Source of the DNA: an uncultured Eubacteriales bacterium
GTDB lineage: Bacteria; Bacillota; Clostridia; Lachnospirales; Lachnospiraceae
Assembly (NCBI GenBank): GCA_900314885.1
Contig: OMWY01000001.1
Location: 310,001-374,000, forward strand
Length of the DNA stretch: 64,000 nt
Reading direction: 5' to 3'
Part shown: positions 9,097 to 17,052 of the stretch, in pieces
Layout of the letters: every line of letters begins with the position of its first letter
Position numbering within the stretch: the first letter of the stretch is position 1
Program-made: the position numbers and the translations under genes
The notes under the pieces: model-generated
The model's database searches: none
Told to the model about the DNA's origin: nothing
The model's input: only the letters and a program-made list of their open reading frames with translations

Positions 9097-9842
9097 TAAA
9101 CAAGGCAGAAGATTTTCTAAAGGAAAATGAGCGCCTTGACGATTTACAGTTGTCGGGCCTCTACATAATACAAAATCCCGAAAAATTTATGTTCGGGATG
9201 GACGCCGTACTGCTCTCGGGCTTTGCTCATATTAAGCGGGGTGAAAATGTCGCGGATTTCTGCACGGGAACAGGAATACTTCCTCTTCTCCTGTCAGCCA
9301 AAACAGAAGCAAGGCATTTTACAGGTCTTGAAATCCAGGAAGAGAGCGCCGATATGGCGGGACGAAGCGTAACAATAAACGATCTCTCAGGGAAAATAGA
9401 CATTGTCACCGGCGATATAAAAGAGGCTTCTAAAATATTCGGCAGGGGAGTTTTCGATGTAATTACCTGCAATCCGCCCTATGACGCGGACAAGGCGGCG
9501 ATTAAAAATCCGTCTTTACCTAAGGCAATCGCAAGGCATGAGATTCTCTGTAGTTTCGATGATGTAGCGAGGGAGTCGGCTGCCTGCTTAGTCCCGAACG
9601 GGAGACTCTATCTCGTCCACAGGCCGACAAGGCTTCCGGAGCTTTTTGACACACTGAAGAAATATAAATTAGAGCCTAAGCGCCTCAGGGTGGTTTACCC
9701 CGATATAAATAAGAAGCCGAATATGGTCTTAATAGAGGCGATAAAGGGAGCGAGGCCAATGCTCTCTATAGAGAAGCCCTTAATTATCTGCGATACCGAT
9801 GGAAAATACAGCGAAGAAATGCGGGAGGATTACAAATTTTGA
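9093..9842 (+). CDS. trmN6: tRNA1(Val) adenine(37)-N6-methyltransferase
   Basis: SAM-dependent N6-adenine methyltransferase of 249 residues. The SAM-binding loop is VADFCTGTGILPLLLS (about 50-65), and the catalytic N-P-P-Y motif is in ITCNPPYDADKAA (about 123-136). The N-terminus, RLDDLQLSGLYIIQ, resembles YabB/TrmN6 rather than RNA-guided or restriction enzymes. In Bacillus the orthologue yabB lies in the same order between yaaT and the rsmI region. It is expected to modify A37 of tRNA1(Val). It overlaps both neighbours by four bases. Confidence 0.9.
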   Translation: MINKAEDFLKENERLDDLQLSGLYIIQNPEKFMFGMDAVLLSGFAHIKRGENVADFCTGTGILPLLLSAKTEARHFTGLEIQEESADMAGRSVTINDLSGKIDIVTGDIKEASKIFGRGVFDVITCNPPYDADKAAIKNPSLPKAIARHEILCSFDDVARESAACLVPNGRLYLVHRPTRLPELFDTLKKYKLEPKRLRVVYPDINKKPNMVLIEAIKGARPMLSIEKPLIICDTDGKYSEEMREDYKF

Positions 9843-10678
9843 CAGGTGAATTATTTCTCTGTGCTACCCCGATAGGAAATCTCGAGGATATCACTTATCG
9901 GGTTGTCCGAACGCTTTCGGAGGTTGACGTGATAGCGGCTGAGGATACCAGAAATTCCATTAAGCTATTAAATCATTTTAACATAAAGACGCCCTTAACG
10001 AGCTATCACGAGTACAATAAGTACGATAAGGCGAAGGTTTTGGTCGGAAGGATGCTCGCGGGTGAAAATGTGGCCTGCATCTCTGACGCGGGGACACCCG
10101 GCATATCCGATCCCGGCGAAGTCCTTGTCCGTGAAGCGCTTGACGCGGGAATTAAAGTTACAAGCCTTCCCGGGGCCTGCGCCTGCATTACGGCTTTAAC
10201 CTTATCGGGGCTTCCGACGAGGAGGTTCGCCTTCGAGGCATTTCTACCTGCCGACAAAAAGGAAAGGGCGGATGTCTTAGAGGAATTAAAGACAGAAACC
10301 AGGACCATAATAATATATGAAGCTCCTCACCACCTTGCTAAGACCCTGAAGGAATTAGCGGATGCCCTCGGCGACAGGAAAGTGAGCATAGTCCGTGAGC
10401 TTACCAAGGTTCATGAGGAGAATTTTGAAACCACTCTTTCAGAGGCTGTGAATTATTACGGTGAAAATGAGCCTCGCGGTGAATATGTCCTTGTGATAGC
10501 GGGGAAGCCTGCCAGTGAGCTAAAGGAGGAACGGGAATTTTCCTTCAGGGAGCTCGATATACCTTCTCATATGAAGATCTATACTGACAAGGGCATAGAT
10601 GAGAAGGAGGCCATGAAGCTTGTCGCTAAGGACAGGGGAGTGCCTAAGAGAGAAATATATGATGCCCTAAAGAGGTAG
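9839..10678 (+). CDS. rsmI: 16S rRNA cytidine(1402)-2'-O-methyltransferase
   Basis: Tetrapyrrole-methylase fold enzyme of 279 residues that 2'-O-methylates C1402 in the ribosomal P site. Diagnostic segments are LFLCATPIGNLEDIT at the start, AAEDTRNSIKLLNHF (about 38-52), SDAGTPGISDPG (about 84-95) and LPTRRFAFEAFLP. The start is TTG 9839, which overlaps the trmN6 stop and has GGGAGG about 10 bases upstream. The gene ends the operon and is followed at once by a strong terminator. Confidence 0.95.
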   Translation: MTGELFLCATPIGNLEDITYRVVRTLSEVDVIAAEDTRNSIKLLNHFNIKTPLTSYHEYNKYDKAKVLVGRMLAGENVACISDAGTPGISDPGEVLVREALDAGIKVTSLPGACACITALTLSGLPTRRFAFEAFLPADKKERADVLEELKTETRTIIIYEAPHHLAKTLKELADALGDRKVSIVRELTKVHEENFETTLSEAVNYYGENEPRGEYVLVIAGKPASELKEEREFSFRELDIPSHMKIYTDKGIDEKEAMKLVAKDRGVPKREIYDALKR

Positions 10679-10680
10679 AT

Positions 10681-10717
10681 AATAAGAGCCGGTCGTTAGC
10701 TGCGACCGGCTTATTTT
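10681..10717. terminator. Bidirectional terminator between rsmI and abrB
   Basis: Perfect 8-bp stem GCCGGTCG (10688-10695) / CGACCGGC (10703-10710), flanked by AATAA and TTATTTT so that it works on both strands. It ends the rsmI operon and overlaps the abrB stop codon. Confidence 0.85.
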
Positions 10718-11003
10718 ACTTTACGTCAGCGTTCTCGTCGATAATTCCCGCGAGCTTTGCCATCTCGATGATAGATTTCCTTGAAACGAGCTTTCCACAG
10801 TACTCAATGAGGTCTTCGGTTTCACCTGTAAATATGTCGCTTGGCTCATATTTCTTGATAATGACCTTGTCTCTGTCGGCGAAGATCTCGAGCTCATCGC
10901 GGTTTTCAGCGCCGAGAGCGCGTCTAAGCTCGATAGGGATGGTTACACGTCCGAGTTCGTCAAGTCTTCTTACGATACCAACACTGCCTTTATTGCTAGC
11001 CAT
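10716..11003 (-). CDS. abrB: AbrB/SpoVT family transition-state regulator
   Basis: A 95-residue DNA-binding protein. The N-terminal swapped-hairpin AbrB domain is clear: SVGIVRRLDELGRVTIPIEL, then RALGAENRDELEIFADRDKV. The C-terminal half has KKYEPSDIFTGETEDLIEYC and a cysteine, typical of the AbrB tetramerisation tail in Clostridia. It is expected to bind AT-rich promoter DNA and repress post-exponential genes. Its convergent position after rsmI matches Bacillus. Its own promoter (11064-11092) contains a perfect palindrome in the spacer that could serve autoregulation. Confidence 0.93.
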   Translation of the reverse strand: MASNKGSVGIVRRLDELGRVTIPIELRRALGAENRDELEIFADRDKVIIKKYEPSDIFTGETEDLIEYCGKLVSRKSIIEMAKLAGIIDENADVK

Positions 11004-11063
11004 TGTTTTCCCTCCTTTGTGGTCTGACAGTTTCCTAACAGCTGTAAAAAGTTTCTAATTGTG

Positions 11064-11092
11064 ATTCTACCATTTATTGCCGGCAATGTAAA
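11064..11092 (-). promoter_or_regulatory. abrB promoter with palindromic spacer
   Basis: Read on the minus strand: TTTACA (11092-11087), a 17-base spacer, then TAGAAT (11069-11064). The spacer begins with the perfect 12-base palindrome ATTGCCGGCAAT (11075-11086), a likely operator. Confidence 0.65.
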
Positions 11093-11196
11093 TAGAGTTC
11101 ACAATTCTTTTATAAACTTTCATGAGAATCAGAATTGAACCTGTAAAATAACAATAGAGGGACTAAACATTGTTAAAAATTTGTCTATCTTTGATA

Positions 11197-11225
11197 TTGC
11201 ATTCTCAAATGATATGAGTTATAAT
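11197..11225 (+). promoter_or_regulatory. Promoter of the suf operon
   Basis: TTGCAT (11197-11202), a 17-base spacer, then TATAAT (11220-11225). The spacer holds the dyad CTCA-N7-TGAG (11204-11218), a possible operator. It predicts a leader of about 200 bases before sufC. Confidence 0.6.
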
Positions 11226-11267
11226 CAATTCGTACTAAATTACTAAGGATTGATTTTTATGTTCGGA

Positions 11268-11390
11268 CCCAACAAATAATGAAGCAATACAGCTTGCTGT
11301 AATTGCTTTATATATTTGTTGGGTTATGAGGGGCGCCAGCCCCTCGACAGCCTGTTTCATGAGAAATGCGTAGCATTTCGAATAAGCAGG
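11268..11390 (+). promoter_or_regulatory. Three-hairpin leader upstream of sufC
   Basis: This gene-free stretch folds as three successive hairpins. (1) CCCAACAAATA (11268-11278) pairs with TATTTGTTGGG (11313-11323) and encloses two further stems, AAGCAAT and ACAGC. (2) GAGGGGC (11328-11334) pairs with GCCCCTC (11339-11345). (3) CCTGTTT (11351-11357) pairs with AAGCAGG (11384-11390) and encloses GAAATGC-GTA-GCATTTC. No T-run follows, so these do not look like terminators. I recognise no known riboswitch. The leader could control sufC translation or mRNA stability, or be a cluster of repetitive palindromes. The rest of the abrB-sufC gap holds only the two promoters. Confidence 0.6.
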
Positions 11391-11432
11391 CGCGAACAGA
11401 AATTGAATAAATATATAGGAGCATATAAAGCT

Positions 11433-12176
11433 ATGGCAGATTTACTTAAGGTGAAGGACCTTCATGTATCCGTTGAGGATACTGAAATCCTCAAGGGCAT
11501 TAACATGGAAATCGGCGCGGGCGAGACCCACGTATTACTCGGACCTAATGGGGCAGGCAAGTCGACACTCGGCTTCACCCTCATGGGGAATCCCGCTTAT
11601 AAGGTAACAAAGGGCGACATCATTTTCGATGGCGAATCCCTATTGAAGAAAAGGGTAGACGAACGCGCGAGAGCGGGCCTCTTCCTTTCATTTCAGAGTC
11701 CTTACGAGGTGCCGGGCATTTCACTTGACAGCTTCCTTAGGAACGCTATCCGACAGAGCACCGGAAAGCCGTTAAAGTATCACCAGTATAAGACAGATCT
11801 TAAGGAAGCCATGGAAATCCTTCATATGGATGAGTCTTATCTTGAGAGAGACCTGAATGTCGGCTTCTCAGGCGGGGAGAAGAAGAAGACTGAGATTCTT
11901 CAGATGCTCATGCTTCGTCCGAAGCTCGCTATCCTTGATGAGACTGATTCGGGCCTCGACGTTGACGCCGTAAGGACTGTGTCAGAGGGCGTTGAAGCCT
12001 ACCAGAAGAACAGGGACGGAGCCCTTCTTATAATCACGCACAGCACGAGGATTCTCGATTCGCTCACCGTTGACAGGACTCACATCATTGTCAAGGGAGC
12101 GATTGTCAAGACCGGCGACGCGAGTCTTGTAGATGAAGTAAATGAGAACGGTTTCGCAAAATACATAGGGAAGTGA
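11433..12176 (+). CDS. sufC: Fe-S cluster assembly ATPase SufC
   Basis: ABC-type ATPase of 247 residues that powers the SufBCD scaffold. The start is ATG 11433 (MADLLKVKDLHVSVEDTEIL) behind AGGAG at 11417; an upstream in-frame start at 11316 falls inside the hairpin leader and is rejected. Walker A GPNGAGKST (about 35-43), signature GFSGGEKKK (about 143-151) and Walker B LAILDETDSGLD (about 164-175) are intact. The signature with GGEKKK and the ETDSGLD box are typical of SufC. It is the first gene of sufCBDSU, four bases before sufB. Confidence 0.97.
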   Translation: MADLLKVKDLHVSVEDTEILKGINMEIGAGETHVLLGPNGAGKSTLGFTLMGNPAYKVTKGDIIFDGESLLKKRVDERARAGLFLSFQSPYEVPGISLDSFLRNAIRQSTGKPLKYHQYKTDLKEAMEILHMDESYLERDLNVGFSGGEKKKTEILQMLMLRPKLAILDETDSGLDVDAVRTVSEGVEAYQKNRDGALLIITHSTRILDSLTVDRTHIIVKGAIVKTGDASLVDEVNENGFAKYIGK

Positions 12177-12180
12177 GCAC

Positions 12181-13590
12181 ATGGCAGCTAAGAAAAATAT
12201 TGTTGATATAAATACAAGCCTCTATGATTTTAAATATGAAGAGAAGCCTGAGGATTTTATGAAGGTTTCTGAGGGCCTTACGCCTGAGATAGTCTGTCAG
12301 ATCTCGGAGGAGAAGCATGACCCTGCCTGGATGCGCGAGTTCAGACTTAAGAGCCTTGATATATATAAGAAGCTCCGCACCCCTTCATGGGGACCATCGA
12401 TAGCGGGTTTAAATATGGACGATATCGTAACGTACGTCCGCTCGAAGTCTAAGATGCAGAACAGCTGGGACGATGTTCCGGATGATATTAAGAATACATT
12501 TGAGAGGCTGGGAATCCCTGAGGCTGAGCGCAAGTCTCTCGCCGGAGTAGGCGCCCAGTACGATTCAGAGCTTGTCTACCACAATGTACGCGATGAGGTG
12601 GCGAGACAGGGCGTAGTCTATACGGATATGGAGACTGCCCTTAACGGCGAATACGGTGAAATGGTCCATGAGTACTTCATGAAGCTTGTACCTCCTACCG
12701 ACCATAAGTTCGCCGCCCTCCACGGGGCAGTATGGTCAGGCGGCTCATTTGTATATGTACCTAAGGGAGTAAAGGTTGATATCCCTCTTCAGTCCTACTT
12801 CAGACTGAATGCCCAGGGAGCCGGTCAGTTCGAGCACACCCTTATAATAGTAGATGAAGGCGCTGACCTTCATTTCATAGAGGGATGCTCGGCGCCTAAG
12901 TACTACGTAGCGAACCTTCACGCGGGCTGCGTTGAGCTCTTTGTAAAGAAGGGCGCGAGACTCCGTTACTCTACGATCGAGAACTGGTCTAAGAACATGT
13001 ACAACCTCAACACGAAGAGGGCTCTTGTTGAGGAAGACGGTAAAATGGAGTGGGTTTCGGGCTCTTTTGGTTCGCACATCTCCTACCTCTATCCTATGAC
13101 CATACTCAAGGGTGACAGGTCCCACTGCGAATTCACGGGAATTACCTTCGCGGGGAAGGGCCAGAACCTTGATACAGGCGCTAAGGTTGTTCAGATTGGA
13201 AAGGATACCTCCGCTATGATTTCGACCAAGTCCATTTCAAAGGACGGCGGAATCAGTACCTACAGAAGTTCAGTAAACGTGAACAAGGAAGCCAAGGGAG
13301 CTAAGGCCTTTGTATCCTGCCAGTCCCTCATGCTTGACTCCATTTCACGCTCGGATACAGTGCCTGCCATGACGGTTAAGACCGATGACGCGGATATAGG
13401 ACATGAGGCGAAGATCGGAAGAATCAGCGATGATGCGGTATTTTACCTTATGAGTCGCGGAATCAGCGAGGACGAGGCGAGAGCCATGATAGTTTCAGGC
13501 TTCGCAAATCCTGTATCTAAGGAGCTTCCGCTTGAGTACGCAGTTGAAATGAATAACCTTATACATCTTGAAATGGAAGGTACGATGTGA
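12181..13590 (+). CDS. sufB: Fe-S cluster assembly scaffold SufB
   Basis: A 469-residue scaffold subunit with the SufB beta-helix core. N-terminal landmarks include HDPAWMREFRLKSLDIYKKL (about 43-62) and AQYDSELVYHNV. Core landmarks are QFEHTLIIVDEGADLHFIEG and CSAPKYYVANLHAG, with the cysteine around position 239. The C-terminal block DADIGHEAKIGRISDDAVFY and YLMSRGISEDEARAMIVSGF carries the conserved His/Glu. With SufC and SufD it assembles the nascent cluster. Length is normal. It is coupled to sufD by a TGATG overlap. Confidence 0.97.
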   Translation: MAAKKNIVDINTSLYDFKYEEKPEDFMKVSEGLTPEIVCQISEEKHDPAWMREFRLKSLDIYKKLRTPSWGPSIAGLNMDDIVTYVRSKSKMQNSWDDVPDDIKNTFERLGIPEAERKSLAGVGAQYDSELVYHNVRDEVARQGVVYTDMETALNGEYGEMVHEYFMKLVPPTDHKFAALHGAVWSGGSFVYVPKGVKVDIPLQSYFRLNAQGAGQFEHTLIIVDEGADLHFIEGCSAPKYYVANLHAGCVELFVKKGARLRYSTIENWSKNMYNLNTKRALVEEDGKMEWVSGSFGSHISYLYPMTILKGDRSHCEFTGITFAGKGQNLDTGAKVVQIGKDTSAMISTKSISKDGGISTYRSSVNVNKEAKGAKAFVSCQSLMLDSISRSDTVPAMTVKTDDADIGHEAKIGRISDDAVFYLMSRGISEDEARAMIVSGFANPVSKELPLEYAVEMNNLIHLEMEGTM

Positions 13591-14792
13591 TGACTTTAGA
13601 TATAAGTGGAAAAGTAAATTATCTTCCTGCGGCGACCTTCAGCATAATGGACAGTAACGCTGCCATTATAAATGAGAGGGCGGAAATCGTAAAATCGGAT
13701 AAGCGGGAAGTGAATTTCCCTGCGGGACTTCACTTCTATACGGCCGGGCTTGAGCTTGCGGCTGTTAAGAAGAAGGTCAGTAAGATGATTACCGGTATGG
13801 ACTCGATGAATATAGATTCCAAGGCCGGTGACAAGGACAGACTCGATAACACGCCGGAGGACACGAAGGCTACTCTTGAAAATTATAAGAAGTACGCCGA
13901 AGCGGGCAGCAGCCGTGTCGTAGAATGCGCTCTTAAGGCAGCGGGAGTCAAGGAAGCGGCACTTGTCGCTGATGAGTATACAAGTGTAGAAAAACCAATC
14001 CAAATCATTTTCAATCAGAAGGCAAGCACCGCTGAAGACCAGATCATTTACGCGAAGGAAGGCGCGGATATTAAGGTTGTTGAGGTATTTTCCTCTGATG
14101 ATGATTTTGATGGGCTTTTTGGCGTGAGAACAAGAGTTTACCTTGAGAAGGACGCTAAGGTAAGCCTCTCGGTCGTTCAGGTTCTTGGCGGTAAGACGGC
14201 CCATTTTCACGACATAGGATTTTTTGAAAATGATGGAGCAAAGGGAGAGCTGACCCAGCTTGAATTAGGCGGGTCGAAGGTCTACACGGGCGTTCGTACC
14301 GACCTTGCCGGAAACCGCAGCGAGTACGAGAATGATGAGGGGTACCTTGTGAGAAATGATGGTCTCCTCGATATGAACTTTGTCACGAACCACAAGGGTA
14401 GTAAGACCAGGTGCCGTATGGACACTAAGGGTGTCCTTATGGATAAGGCAAGCAAGGTCTACCGCGGAACGATTGATTTTAAGGAAGGCTCATCGGGCTC
14501 GGTCGGAAATGAGACCGAGGCTACACTTCTTATGAGCCCTGACTGTGTCAACAGGACGGTTCCTCTTATCCTCTGCCACGAGGAGGACGTGGAGGGGAAT
14601 CATGGCGCGACCATCGGAAAAATCGATGAGAAGCTCCTCTTCTATATGGAGAGCCGCGGCATAAGCGAGGCAGTCGCGAGGGAACTCATGACAAGGGCAA
14701 GAATTAACACAGTTATAAATAAGCTGCCTGACGACGTTTCAAAGAAGGCCGCTAAGGATTATATCAAGGAGGTATTTGGAGATGAAGCGTAA
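13590..14792 (+). CDS. sufD: Fe-S cluster assembly protein SufD
   Basis: A 400-residue SufD, a SufB paralogue that partners SufC. The ATG at 13590 overlaps the sufB stop as TGATG, nine bases after GGAAGG; the preceding GTG at 13587 is a possible alternative. The N-terminus is NYLPAATFSIMDSNAAIINE. The C-terminal SufBD core is clear: GNRSEYENDEGYLVRNDGLL, NETEATLLMSPDCVNRTVP, and EEDVEGNHGATIGKIDEKLL followed by FYMESRGISEAVARELMTRA. It overlaps sufS by 11 bases. Confidence 0.95.
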   Translation: MTLDISGKVNYLPAATFSIMDSNAAIINERAEIVKSDKREVNFPAGLHFYTAGLELAAVKKKVSKMITGMDSMNIDSKAGDKDRLDNTPEDTKATLENYKKYAEAGSSRVVECALKAAGVKEAALVADEYTSVEKPIQIIFNQKASTAEDQIIYAKEGADIKVVEVFSSDDDFDGLFGVRTRVYLEKDAKVSLSVVQVLGGKTAHFHDIGFFENDGAKGELTQLELGGSKVYTGVRTDLAGNRSEYENDEGYLVRNDGLLDMNFVTNHKGSKTRCRMDTKGVLMDKASKVYRGTIDFKEGSSGSVGNETEATLLMSPDCVNRTVPLILCHEEDVEGNHGATIGKIDEKLLFYMESRGISEAVARELMTRARINTVINKLPDDVSKKAAKDYIKEVFGDEA

Positions 14793-15999
14793 TTTTAGGG
14801 AGGATTTTCCTATATTTGCAAAATATCCGGAGATGTCCTACCTTGACAATGCGGCTACGACCCAGCGTCCTCGCCAGGTTCTCGAAGCTGTCAATAAATT
14901 TTACAACGAGGCGAACGCTAATCCCTTAAGGGGAGTCTATGAGCTTTCGGTAAAGGCGACGGATGAGTACGAAAACGCGCGAGAGAAGGCCGCCAGACTT
15001 ATCAACGCCGCTGATTCGTCTGAAATTATATTTACAAGAAATACAACAGAATCCTTGAACCTTATTGCCTATACCTACGGACTTGCTAACCTCCATGAGG
15101 GCGATGAGATCGTCATAACGATGATGGAGCACCACAGCAACATCCTGCCTTGGCAGATGGTCTGTAAGCACACAGGCGCGAAGCTTATTTACATGGTTCC
15201 CGACAAGGAAGGAAAGATAAGCGACGCTGAGATTGAGAGCAAGATCACGTCAAAGGCAAAAATCGTCTCAATCGGTCATGTATCTAACGTTATGGGCGTT
15301 GTAAATCCTGTTGAGAAGGTAATAAAGAAGGCTCACTCTGTCGGCGCTGTCGCAATAGTAGACGGTGCCCAGTCAACTCCTCATATGAAGGTTGACGTGC
15401 GGGCTATGGATGTGGATTTCTTCGCCTTTTCGGGCCACAAGATGCTTGCCCCTATGGGAATCGGTGTCCTCTACGGTAAGAAGGCCTTGCTTGAAAATAT
15501 GCCTCCATTCCTCTCAGGCGGCGAGATGATAGAGTACGTGGAAGAGCAGAGCGCAACATTCGCTGAGGTTCCGCACAAGTTCGAGGCGGGAACTGTCAAT
15601 GCCGGTGGCGCGGTAGGTCTTGGCGCGGCGATTGACTATTTAAATGAAGTCGGCTTCGATTATATAGAGGAGCGTGAAGCAGCCCTTGTGAAGCGCATGA
15701 TGGAGGGAATGGCGGAGCTCCCTTATATTCATGTGATCGGCGGACAGAAACCGGAAGAGCATCACGGCATAGTTACATTTATGGTGGATGATGTTCATCC
15801 CCACGATGTCGCGACCATCCTTGATTCGCAGAAGGTCTGCATAAGGGCGGGCCACCACTGCGCGCAGCCGCTGTTACATTTCCTTGGCGTAAACGCGACC
15901 GACCGGGCGAGCGTATATTTCTACAATACCGAGGATGAAGTGGATAAATTCATCACGGCGCTTAAAAATGTAAGGGGGTATTTAGGCTATGGAGCTTAA
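14782..15999 (+). CDS. sufS: Cysteine desulfurase SufS
   Basis: PLP-dependent cysteine desulfurase (405 residues) that supplies persulfide sulfur. The ATG at 14782 lies nine bases after AAGGAGG; the TTG at 14776 is too close to it. Landmarks are SYLDNAATTQRP near the start, EHHSNILPWQ (about 118-127), VDGAQSTPHMKVDV, the PLP lysine in FAFSGHKMLAPMG (about 222) and the catalytic cysteine in IRAGHHCAQPLLHF (about 361). The extended lobe with short active-site loop indicates the group II (SufS) type. It works with SufU encoded next. Confidence 0.96.
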   Translation: MKRNFREDFPIFAKYPEMSYLDNAATTQRPRQVLEAVNKFYNEANANPLRGVYELSVKATDEYENAREKAARLINAADSSEIIFTRNTTESLNLIAYTYGLANLHEGDEIVITMMEHHSNILPWQMVCKHTGAKLIYMVPDKEGKISDAEIESKITSKAKIVSIGHVSNVMGVVNPVEKVIKKAHSVGAVAIVDGAQSTPHMKVDVRAMDVDFFAFSGHKMLAPMGIGVLYGKKALLENMPPFLSGGEMIEYVEEQSATFAEVPHKFEAGTVNAGGAVGLGAAIDYLNEVGFDYIEEREAALVKRMMEGMAELPYIHVIGGQKPEEHHGIVTFMVDDVHPHDVATILDSQKVCIRAGHHCAQPLLHFLGVNATDRASVYFYNTEDEVDKFITALKNVRGYLGYGA

Positions 16000-16429
16000 G
16001 TCAATATATAATGACCTTGTAAATGACCACAATATGCATCCTAACAACAAACATACCATAGAGAATCCTACCCTTACCCTTCGTGGTGTAAATCCTACCT
16101 GTGGCGATGATATTACGCTACAGCTAAAGATTGAGGATGGTGTGGTTACAGACGGCGGATTTACCGGAAACGGGTGCGCCATCAGCCAGGCAAGTACGGA
16201 TATGCTGCTTGATGATATAATCGGCCGCAAGAAGGAAGACGCAGAGCACCTCTGCAAGGTCTTCCTCGGTATGATTAAGGGTGATGAGAAGGATGACGCT
16301 GTCCTTTCGGAGCTCGATGACGCCATCGCCCTCCGTGACATCTCCCATATGCCCGCCAGAGTAAAGTGCGCCGTCCTCGCATGGCACACCGCCGATGAGA
16401 TGCTAGCTGAGACATCACGTCAGTTATGA
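15989..16429 (+). CDS. sufU: Sulfur-transfer protein SufU
   Basis: A 146-residue IscU-like zinc protein that accepts sulfur from SufS. Its three cysteines sit in NPTCGDDITL (about 36), GNGCAISQAS (about 62) and ARVKCAVLAW (about 127), with the aspartate after the first, as in Gram-positive SufU. The ~18-residue insertion between cysteines 2 and 3 that separates SufU from IscU is present (IIGRKKEDAEHLCKVFLGMI region). It ends the suf operon, overlaps sufS by 11 bases and is followed by two strong hairpins. Confidence 0.95.
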   Translation: MELKSIYNDLVNDHNMHPNNKHTIENPTLTLRGVNPTCGDDITLQLKIEDGVVTDGGFTGNGCAISQASTDMLLDDIIGRKKEDAEHLCKVFLGMIKGDEKDDAVLSELDDAIALRDISHMPARVKCAVLAWHTADEMLAETSRQL

Positions 16430-16445
16430 TTGTCATAGAGAGGGA

Positions 16446-16527
16446 CCCGCTCACGAAGTGAGTGGGAGAGTTGGCTATGACTAACGCAGCCCCGGCCCAT
16501 GCTCGAAGAGCATTCTCATGGCCGGGG
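16446..16527 (+). terminator. Double hairpin after the suf operon
   Basis: First stem CCCGCTCAC-GAA-GTGAGTGGG (16446-16466), inside an outer GTCATAG (16432-16438)/CTATGAC (16475-16481) stem. Second stem CCCCGGCC (16490-16497)/GGCCGGGG (16520-16527) encloses ATGCTC-GAA-GAGCAT. T-runs are weak, so termination may be partial or Rho-assisted. Confidence 0.55.
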
Positions 16528-16620
16528 TATCCTTAGCTTGGAAAATAATGTCAGCATTCTTTGTCACATTTCCACAAAACCACTCCCTCTTTTTCGGCAC
16601 CCCAAAAGCCCTAAAAGGGG

Positions 16621-16649
16621 TTGAAATTTATTCCCTCGTGTAGTATACT
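16621..16649 (+). promoter_or_regulatory. Promoter of the 54-aa gene
   Basis: TTGAAA (16621-16626), a 17-base spacer, then TATACT (16644-16649), 46 bases upstream of ATG 16695. Confidence 0.65.
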
Positions 16650-16694
16650 TGTCTTCAGATGGTAAACAAACTTTCCGGCCGGGAGGTAGATATC

Positions 16695-16859
16695 ATGGAT
16701 AAGAATTTTTTCAGTGCAGATGATCTTGCTGAGCTCAATGAGAGCCTCAAGGAGATGGAAGCCTCTGAAGTAAAGGGTGACAAGGACGAGGATCCTGAGG
16801 TCGCCGCTTCTGAGCGCCGCTTTAAGGAAATCATTGAGAAGCACAGGGAAGAAGGCTGA
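16695..16859 (+). CDS. Small acidic protein (54 aa)
   Basis: A 54-residue protein MDKNFFSADDLAELNESLKE, starting at ATG 16695 behind GGGAGG at 16681. It is rich in Glu, Asp and Lys and is predicted to be helical throughout, with no cysteine and no membrane segment. It has its own promoter and a long hairpin that begins on its last codons. I do not recognise the family. The charged-helix composition would fit a coiled-coil partner or chaperone-like peptide, but that is inference. Confidence 0.65.
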   Translation: MDKNFFSADDLAELNESLKEMEASEVKGDKDEDPEVAASERRFKEIIEKHREEG

Positions 16860-16884
16860 GGCGCGGCATAGCTGCGCTTCAGCC
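16854..16884 (+). terminator. Long hairpin overlapping the stop of the 54-aa gene
   Basis: A 14-bp stem (two G·T pairs) GGCTGAGGCGCGGC (16854-16867) / GCTGCGCTTCAGCC (16871-16884) with loop ATA. It includes the gene's last codon and stop. No T-run follows; it may act as a stability element rather than a terminator. Confidence 0.5.
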
Positions 16885-16983
16885 CTACAAAGAGAATCTG
16901 CCATGAATATTAAGGCAGGTATGGATGCTTTAACGTATTTATTTCTTAATGCGTTTTATCTTATATGTCTTATATCGATTTTT

Positions 16984-17000
16984 ATTGAACAGTGTTCAAT
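16984..17000. promoter_or_regulatory. Candidate operator ahead of the tad operon
   Basis: Perfect palindrome ATTGAACA-G-TGTTCAAT, 53 bases upstream of the tadZ ATG. A TATAAT at 17032-17037 could be the -10 box, but no good -35 box is visible, as expected for an activator- or repressor-controlled promoter. Confidence 0.4.
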
Positions 17001-17052
17001 ATATCATGAGTATTCTTACTCAAATTAAAATTATAATTACGGATAAAGTTAA

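Noticed and set aside
11316..11432. N-terminal extension of SufC from 11316
   Set aside because: These codons run through two hairpins, have no ribosome site and no SufC similarity; the ATG at 11433 gives the normal N-terminus.
16432..16620. Known riboswitch after sufU
   Set aside because: Only simple nested hairpins are seen, with none of the conserved cores I can recognise. The downstream 54-aa gene has its own promoter after them.
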